A stretch of DNA of 64,000 nucleotides. Origin: Butyriboletus loyo. Taxonomy: Eukaryota; Basidiomycota; Agaricomycetes; Boletales; Boletaceae. Within the stretch, counting starts at the first letter, position 1, and each line of letters begins with the position of its first letter. This document shows, piece by piece, positions 58,708 through 64,000 of this stretch. The position numbers were made by a program, and so were the translations under genes. The stretch covers positions 1-64,000 of the forward strand of contig JBBPSI010000121.1 of the NCBI GenBank assembly GCA_038093515.1, given 5' to 3'. The notes beneath the pieces are model-generated. The model did not search any database, was not told where the DNA came from, and worked only from the letters and a program-made list of their open reading frames with translations.

Positions 58708-60060
58708 TCAACCATCTCCACCTTGCTCGAATAGTGCTTTTTCCCAGGCGTTCATAAGACGTAGGACACTAGCGATGTAAATCTTACCATCGCCAGAGGT
58801 GACGTACGATTTCGCCATGACTCCTTGAATACCCGACGCGAGGCAGGCATAACAGGCATCGCTCATAATAATAATCAGGCAATGCTTCGCGATTAATGCA
58901 CTCCTCGACAGCCTGGATCTTGCCGAGGTACTCATCGCTGACAAGTTGCCAACATGGTGAGACAGATGCTTGCAGAGTTCTTCGATAACACAAACTATTC
59001 AACGTTCGAGACTCAGCCTTGTCGACAATTCCTCTCGGGAAAGTGGAAAACATACCGCATCCCTCCAGTTCATAACAACATGATTCAACGCCTTGCAAGC
59101 CAGACACCTCAGTCGAGCATTCTGGCGGTCCATATCGTCCACCATGGCCACATTTGGACCCAGTCCGCATGGACGATATTGGGGACTTCTTTCAAGGAAA
59201 GGATACCAAATCGGCCCTCGATAGATCCAGTGCGCTTCGAGGCGTTTCCGATAGGTTCGAGGTAATGAAGCATCGAAGTCAAAAACACATCTGAATGGGT
59301 AAAAACACCAGCGGCGGCTGCAAAGAAAACACAGGCCAACCGTAACTTATCCGAGCCCGTTAGGGGAACCTCCGCACGGGTCGTGCTGTTTGACACCACA
59401 CCCAGTTCACGGCAAGCGTCTTCCAAAGATGAACCAGGAAGAATCATCACCAGCTCCGCGAGCTGCTTTCTCCATCCTTTAACTAACACAGGTAGCTGTG
59501 CGAATGGCTTCTCATCCGTTTGAGCTTCCTCGGGAGCCTCGATGATGTTTCGAAAGGGAGGGAAACAAGCGAGGTCAATTGCATGTGGGAGGTCCAAAGT
59601 TGGTGTGTCTGATGACCATTGTCTCACGTATGTCTTGTATTCGGACGCCAATGAGTGTCGTCGCGGTTGGTAAACAGCCACATATAACCGCAGCCGTCGG
59701 TGGTAGTTCATGGTCTCGAGCCACCCAGGCAATATCCGAGCCCATTCCCATTATATCGTATTAACAATCAAGTTCAGGTCAAGGGCTATCTCATTCAGTG
59801 AAAGCTGACCTCTGTCCGTGAGTGGCTTGGGTGACTTTTTGCGGGATTTTTGGAAACGATGGCGACCAAAATAATTGACCTCGCGCACATACCCAAGTTG
59901 CTTAAGACGCTCTAAAATGCTATGCCGGCTAGATATCAAAATCGTGACTACCAAGAAGGTGAGCTTACTCTTTGTCTCGCTCCCGCCGATACGTTTTCTG
60001 CTCGTCTCTGCGTTCTGATGCCATCTTTCTCTGCAAATCTTCAGTCTTTTGCGTGCTGTT
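58708..60060 (-). CDS. Uncharacterised basidiomycete protein
   Basis: A protein of a type common in mushrooms and without assigned function. It seems to open with a charged coiled coil (KTEDLQRKMASERRDEQKTY and on), then a segment RHSILERLKQLGYVREVNYF followed by KPLTDRG, the most recognisable part of the family. A helical middle follows (WRKQLAELVMILPGSSLEDA, LRLACVFFAAAAGVFTHSDV), then YVTSGDGKIYIASVLRLMNA, ending EKALFEQGGDG at 58708. Exon borders are only partly clear, especially between 59,110 and 58,810. The first exon near 60,060 is provisional. I do not assign a biochemical role. Confidence 0.45.
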
Positions 60061-61011
60061 AAAAAAGACTGTTAAGAGAGAGGGAATGCAGCAAACCAGA
60101 TATGTAGTGAGATACTGATACTTCTCTGCTAGAAACTGCTCTTTATTGGAAGAGCACGCATACTATACTCCTGGCATCAACGAGGACACCAGGTCTCTAT
60201 CATACCTCGTTGAATATCCTGTAAATATGATCTAGAAGTGTGGTTCCCGATGGCAGTAGTAGTCTTACTGCTCGCGACCTGACGGTCGAGGCATCATCGA
60301 TCTAGCCTCTTCATTCGCAAAGCTCACTGTCCTTTTAATTCTGTGCCAGGACACGAACCGCCGACATATAGTGGACTGTTTCTATATCGTCCAAATCCTC
60401 CGACAAGGCAAATCGGCGACCGAGTGAACAGCCACATCATTCCTGACGTGTAGGCTGAGGCGTGCCACGGTTTTGGCCGGGAGGTTTCCTGCGAGTGACT
60501 CGTAAACAGCACTGCACGAGGAAGGCTCACCAGCTCAGGACTAGCCACTGTATTGAATGTACTGTTTCAGGGCAGAGCATTTGAAACACAATTGCGACAG
60601 TTCGTTGAGTACCTGGCCAGTTCGAGCTGAGTAGATGGGACTATACTCTGATTTTCCGTGGATATTGGATGAATCTGAGGAGCCGCCGCGTGAGTGATTT
60701 CTATCGACCTCGAGTCCGTGACATCGCGCAGGAAAAATCTAAGACGATTGTCAGGATTTTCTCTAACACTCGATGATTGGCCACATCTCGCGATGCACTG
60801 ACAGGACAAGCACTATATCGTGCACTCGAGTCCTGAAGCTTGAAGGCCTGACTACTTGCGCCACAGTACTGCAGCATTGGAACCGCTGTCATCTCACAAA
60901 ACATTTGGTCTGGTTTTGGGAGACCACTGCGGTGTTGGCTCGTTCAGACAGCTAAGCATCGATTCATATCGGGCGTCCCGCCTGATCGTCCGCACCCACC
61001 TCTACCCACCC
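60061..61011. other. Stretch without a recognised gene
   Basis: About 950 bp between the unknown minus-strand gene and the plus-strand pseudogene. Only short frames are present. I looked for tRNA-like folds and found none with both a proper TPsiC box and an acceptor stem. Confidence 0.5.
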
Positions 61012-62491
61012 ATGGCTCCCTTCAACGTCGGAATTCGCTCTGACGCCGCCGACGGCCTCGAGAAAGGGTTTTCTTCTGACACCAAGCCCTTGCACCCAGA
61101 AGCATGCAATGCTTGTTCCGCACAGCTAGCACGAACCCGTGGCCATCGATCCTTTGTCAAGCATCCCTGGATCATTATCGGCACCTGACACTGACCTGGC
61201 TCGTGTTTTCATACGGAATGCGCGCCTTCAGCCGACCACGTCACGCATGGGTGTGTACCCACCATGCTTAGTTCACTCAGAGCTGTAATTGATGTCTTTC
61301 ACAGCATAGGGCAGGTAACCGAGTGGCGCTTCCACCACACGAAGGCATCGATCAATGCGTGGGCAGTACTAATTGGACAACTTATTACGATCAACCACCC
61401 CGGACACCGGACCGTCCCCATGGCGCCGAGACCATTTTCTCCCTCCCACTGGATTCAGACGTTCTCCATCTCATCTCCCGGGTGCGTTCCACCAGGGTCA
61501 GGTCAACATTGAACAATCTACGCAAGTTTCCGATAAAGTGGACGTTCGCGTCTGAGTTACTTATTACGATGACGAAGCACTCGAACTTGCTACTGTCTGT
61601 CACATGGAAAGGGTAGAGAGAGAGGATACGGTGTCGGCATTTTTGTTTGTGATCATCACTTGATTCTATCGATCTTTTACTAATCCGACTCTCCAGACAC
61701 CCCTGAGAGCACCCCACCCACCTCACCACTACAAGGCCGAAGGTCAATTTGAGGTTACTCTTACTCTACCCGCAGGAAACGAGGGTCCGCTGTCAGTGAA
61801 GAACCTTGAGACCAAATTACCAAATTACAGTCAAACCGTAGCAGACCCGCAGGAATCTGGCCTATTCGACAAGATCTCTCGCATCTGTCAACGGCGAGCT
61901 GAGTGTTCAGGTAAGGAGTGCGATGATTGACATTTGCTCATCCTCTGACGTTGCCATCTAGTCTGTCACGTCCGAGGTCGGCCAATTCTCGTCGCTGAAT
62001 ATTGAATGGCGAGATCGACGGCCATTTCAATACCCGATCTTCCCTCGACTTGGACACTTTGATCGGCCGTATCGCACTGACAGTAACCTTGTTGCATCGC
62101 GAAGGCGCGGATCCCTCTAATCTCAGCATACACACATCAAACGGGTATGCGGTTCTCGTCCTGTGCCAGCATGGTTGGAATCTGAACTTGAATTTTTAGT
62201 CAAATTGATGCAGGGGTCTCGCTTACCTCGGAAGCGTTGACGGGTGGCGAGTTCGAGGTCAATGCGATCACGAACAACGGGGTAATTGGAATAACGTTCA
62301 CTCGTACCCCTGTTGACTCTCTCTTGCGATGTCATGCCACAACGACCCTAGGCGTGATCGAAGTCGAGCTTGATAATGCCTTTGATGGCACTTATTCTCT
62401 TCAAGCCTTGTCGGGCAAAGACCTCGTATCGAAATGCGATGTGGAGACCCCACAGGGAAAGGGCGTCATCGAGTCATATCACAGTACATGA
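61012..62491 (+). pseudogene. Broken member of a basidiomycete family with repeated beta segments
   Basis: The family has an N-terminal membrane anchor and repeated short beta segments with SNG/NG turns. Clear pieces: AETIFSLPLDSDVLHLISR, GQVNIEQSTQVSDKVDV, VTYYDDEALELATVCHMER, SVQSVTSEVGQFSSLN, GEIDGHFNTRSSLDLDTL, LSIHTSNG and GEFEVNAITNNGVIGITF, ending ESYHST at 62491. Two lesions break the frame: an in-frame TGA between VDVRV and VTYYDD (about 61,550), and a 7-bp near-duplication after SSLN (CTGAATATTGAATGG at about 61,994). The N-terminal Met segment (61012) stops early and no membrane helix is seen. Short GT-AG introns at about 61,647-61,694 and 61,911-61,961 are still intact, which points to recent loss. 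Confidence 0.7.
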
Positions 62492-62826
62492 CAGCTAGCA
62501 GCCTGGGGTGGTGGAGGGTGAAGTGAAGTGAAGTGGATGGAGAGCGATGGAAGCAGTTCTGGAAATGACGGATGTGTCATCCTGAAGGCTCTCGTTCCGT
62601 CTGTCGAACTCGTCGTCTGATTGGTTTTTCGTGTACATCTTCCCTGTCGATGTTGTCCCGAATAGCTATATAATGTATGTAAGTTAGCTCAAGTCAATGA
62701 ACATTCTTTTGGTCATCGTTGCACCGCCACGGACACATGGAGAGCGAGTCCAACCCAACGTGCTCCTCTCACATATCAACACATTCAACGGGCTGAACGT
62801 TGCGCACAACTCCATCGCTGGTCACA
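62492..62826. other. Intergenic: LSM4 promoter and leader
   Basis: About 335 bp upstream of the LSM4 start codon. A GAAGTGAAGTGAAGTGGA short repeat lies at 62,520-62,535, and TATATAATG near 62,665 could be a TATA-like element. Confidence 0.45.
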
Positions 62827-63784
62827 ATGGTAAACGCACGACCACCCCGTTTTTCCTTACTCCTCATCAACCCTTTCCATAGCTCCCACTATCACTACTC
62901 ACCGCAGCCCAAAACAAACCCATGGTGAGTCCCCTCTCTGAGAAACCACCCGATCGCGTGACGCGTTCCAAGAAAAAAAGAAAAAAAAATATGTGATTGG
63001 GATTTACTGACGACCGTTTCCCCAAGCTCGTAGAACTCAAAAACGGCGAGACGTTCAACGGTCATCTCGTCAACTGCGACAACTTTATGAACATCACCCT
63101 ACGCGAGGTTTATCAAACGAGCGCAGACGGCGATCGATTCTGGAAACTCAAAGAGTGTTACATTCGTGGTAGTACGGTGAGCTAACCTTTGCCCCCTGCT
63201 CTATCTTGATCACAAATCGAAGACCATCCGATCTCTCTTTTTTTTTTTTCTTCGTGATTGTCCCCCTCGTCACTCTCCACCGTGCGTCGTGTTGTCGGTG
63301 TTGGGTATACTGCGACGCGGGTGTTATATCGCATGTCCGTGAAACAGATAAAATATTTGCGCGTACCGGATACCCTCCTGGACGCAGTCAAGGAAGAACA
63401 GACGCGGGCACGTGAGGTCGGGCGGAGTGCAAGAGGTGCAGGTCCCGGTTCCAGAGGTACGCCAAACCCCTCGTTCTCCTTCATCCCCTTATGTATTTTG
63501 TTTCTGATCATCGATCCTCCATGGGATCTCCTTCCCATCACCCATCACCCGTGCTCGTCTTTCGTTGGACGAACCACACCATCGACGCTCAAACACGTTT
63601 CCTACCAACCCACGTTTCCCAATGCGTATAGGTGGACGCGGAGCACCAACGAGAGGTGGGTCACCATCTGTCCAGGCATCTGACGCACATTTCTCTCTCA
63701 CACACGTATCTTTCCTCCCTTGTAGGGCGTGGAAATACCCGAGGCACAGGTCCTCGTGGAGCCCGAGGAAGAGGAAGGGGTTGA
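62827..63784 (+). CDS. LSM4: U6 snRNA-associated Sm-like protein LSm4
   Basis: A subunit of the LSm2-8 ring on U6 snRNA and of the LSm1-7 ring in mRNA decay. Six exons, 62827-62829, 62883-62924, 63027-63176, 63348-63456, 63632-63655 and 63726-63784, give 128 residues. The first coding exon is the ATG alone. [14 protein letters not shown] then joins [20 protein letters not shown] (Sm1), and Sm2 reads [16 protein letters not shown]. An RG-rich tail ([19 protein letters not shown]) closes the protein, the region that in other fungi and animals drives P-body assembly. One intron is 171 bp, long for this window. Confidence 0.95.
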
Positions 63785-64000
63785 TGATGATCGTCTACCA
63801 GCACAGCCTCTCCACAGCCACAAATAACGGGCTGTTTCATACGCGCGGTCTCCTTGACGTGGCTGTATCCCACCCTGTATTTTCTACTTCACTGGTCATC
63901 AGATCATCTCTTTTTTTCCAAAGAAGTGACAAGGAAAGGAGGGGGCAAAAAGGGACCGATGTTGACGCAAAACAGGCTACTCGACGTCAAAGGTTACCTG
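63785..64000. other. LSM4 3' region
   Basis: The last 216 bp of the window. It should contain the LSM4 3' UTR. No further gene start can be supported. Confidence 0.5.

Noticed and set aside
60180..60500. A possible tRNA or small structured RNA
   Set aside because: A GGTTCG-like box is present on the minus strand, but no matching acceptor stem or anticodon arm could be folded by eye.
1..64000. A secondary-metabolite cluster, a mating-type locus, or a bacterial-type defence system
   Set aside because: No polyketide or peptide synthetase, terpene cyclase, pheromone receptor, canonical HD1/HD2 pair or phage/CRISPR gene is visible. The single homeodomain-like gene is divergent and has no partner beside it.

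Overview
The window is nuclear DNA from a mushroom-forming basidiomycete (Agaricomycetes-type). Genes sit close together on both strands and are cut by many introns of about 50-60 bp. Several families are typical of these fungi: a DUF6533 membrane protein, a HET-domain protein, a sedolisin protease and several basidiomycete-only proteins. There are no operons, no bacterial signals and no CRISPR. I assembled the gene models by eye, joining exons where reading frame, GT/AG sites and family sequence agreed.

Layout. 1-3.6 kb is repeat-rich: three ~500-bp solo LTRs, each with its own 5-bp target duplication, then a minisatellite, a degenerate ~78-bp tandem repeat and a GGAT-rich simple repeat. 4.3-7.6 kb has a secreted sedolisin and a small COX14-like mitochondrial protein. 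7.9-18.4 kb is a run of minus-strand genes: SWR1 chromatin remodeller, PKA catalytic subunit, a divergent homeodomain-like protein and a membrane J-domain protein. 19.1-22.2 kb has two plus-strand early secretory pathway genes in tandem, ERD2 (KDEL receptor) and an L-type lectin cargo receptor. 23.1-26.5 kb is transportin (KAP104), followed by about 2.3 kb without a recognisable gene. 28.9-34 kb has the succinate/fumarate carrier SFC1, a TM198-like membrane protein and RIT1 (initiator tRNA modification). 34.0-38.2 kb is a PalB/RIM13 calpain of the ambient-pH pathway, followed by a decayed kinase-like stretch and the DUF6533 gene. 42.1-49.0 kb has KRI1 (ribosome biogenesis), a membrane-anchored LRR protein and an ERV2-type sulfhydryl oxidase. 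49.4-64 kb has ketopantoate hydroxymethyltransferase, an AT-hook protein, a HET protein, DPH5 (diphthamide), asparaginyl-tRNA synthetase, an unknown basidiomycete protein, a pseudogene and LSM4.

Most genes are housekeeping functions and do not form a pathway cluster. Loose themes are translation and ribosome function (RIT1, KRI1, DPH5, AsnRS) and ER/secretory traffic (ERD2, lectin, ERV2, J-protein). The most unusual observations are structural: three GC-AG introns in two neighbouring genes, a possible 2-nt micro-exon, a start codon alone on its exon, a partial duplication of the HET gene's 5' end, a pseudogene with identifiable lesions, and a homeodomain lacking the invariant Asn. I saw no clear evidence of a wholly new multi-gene system.
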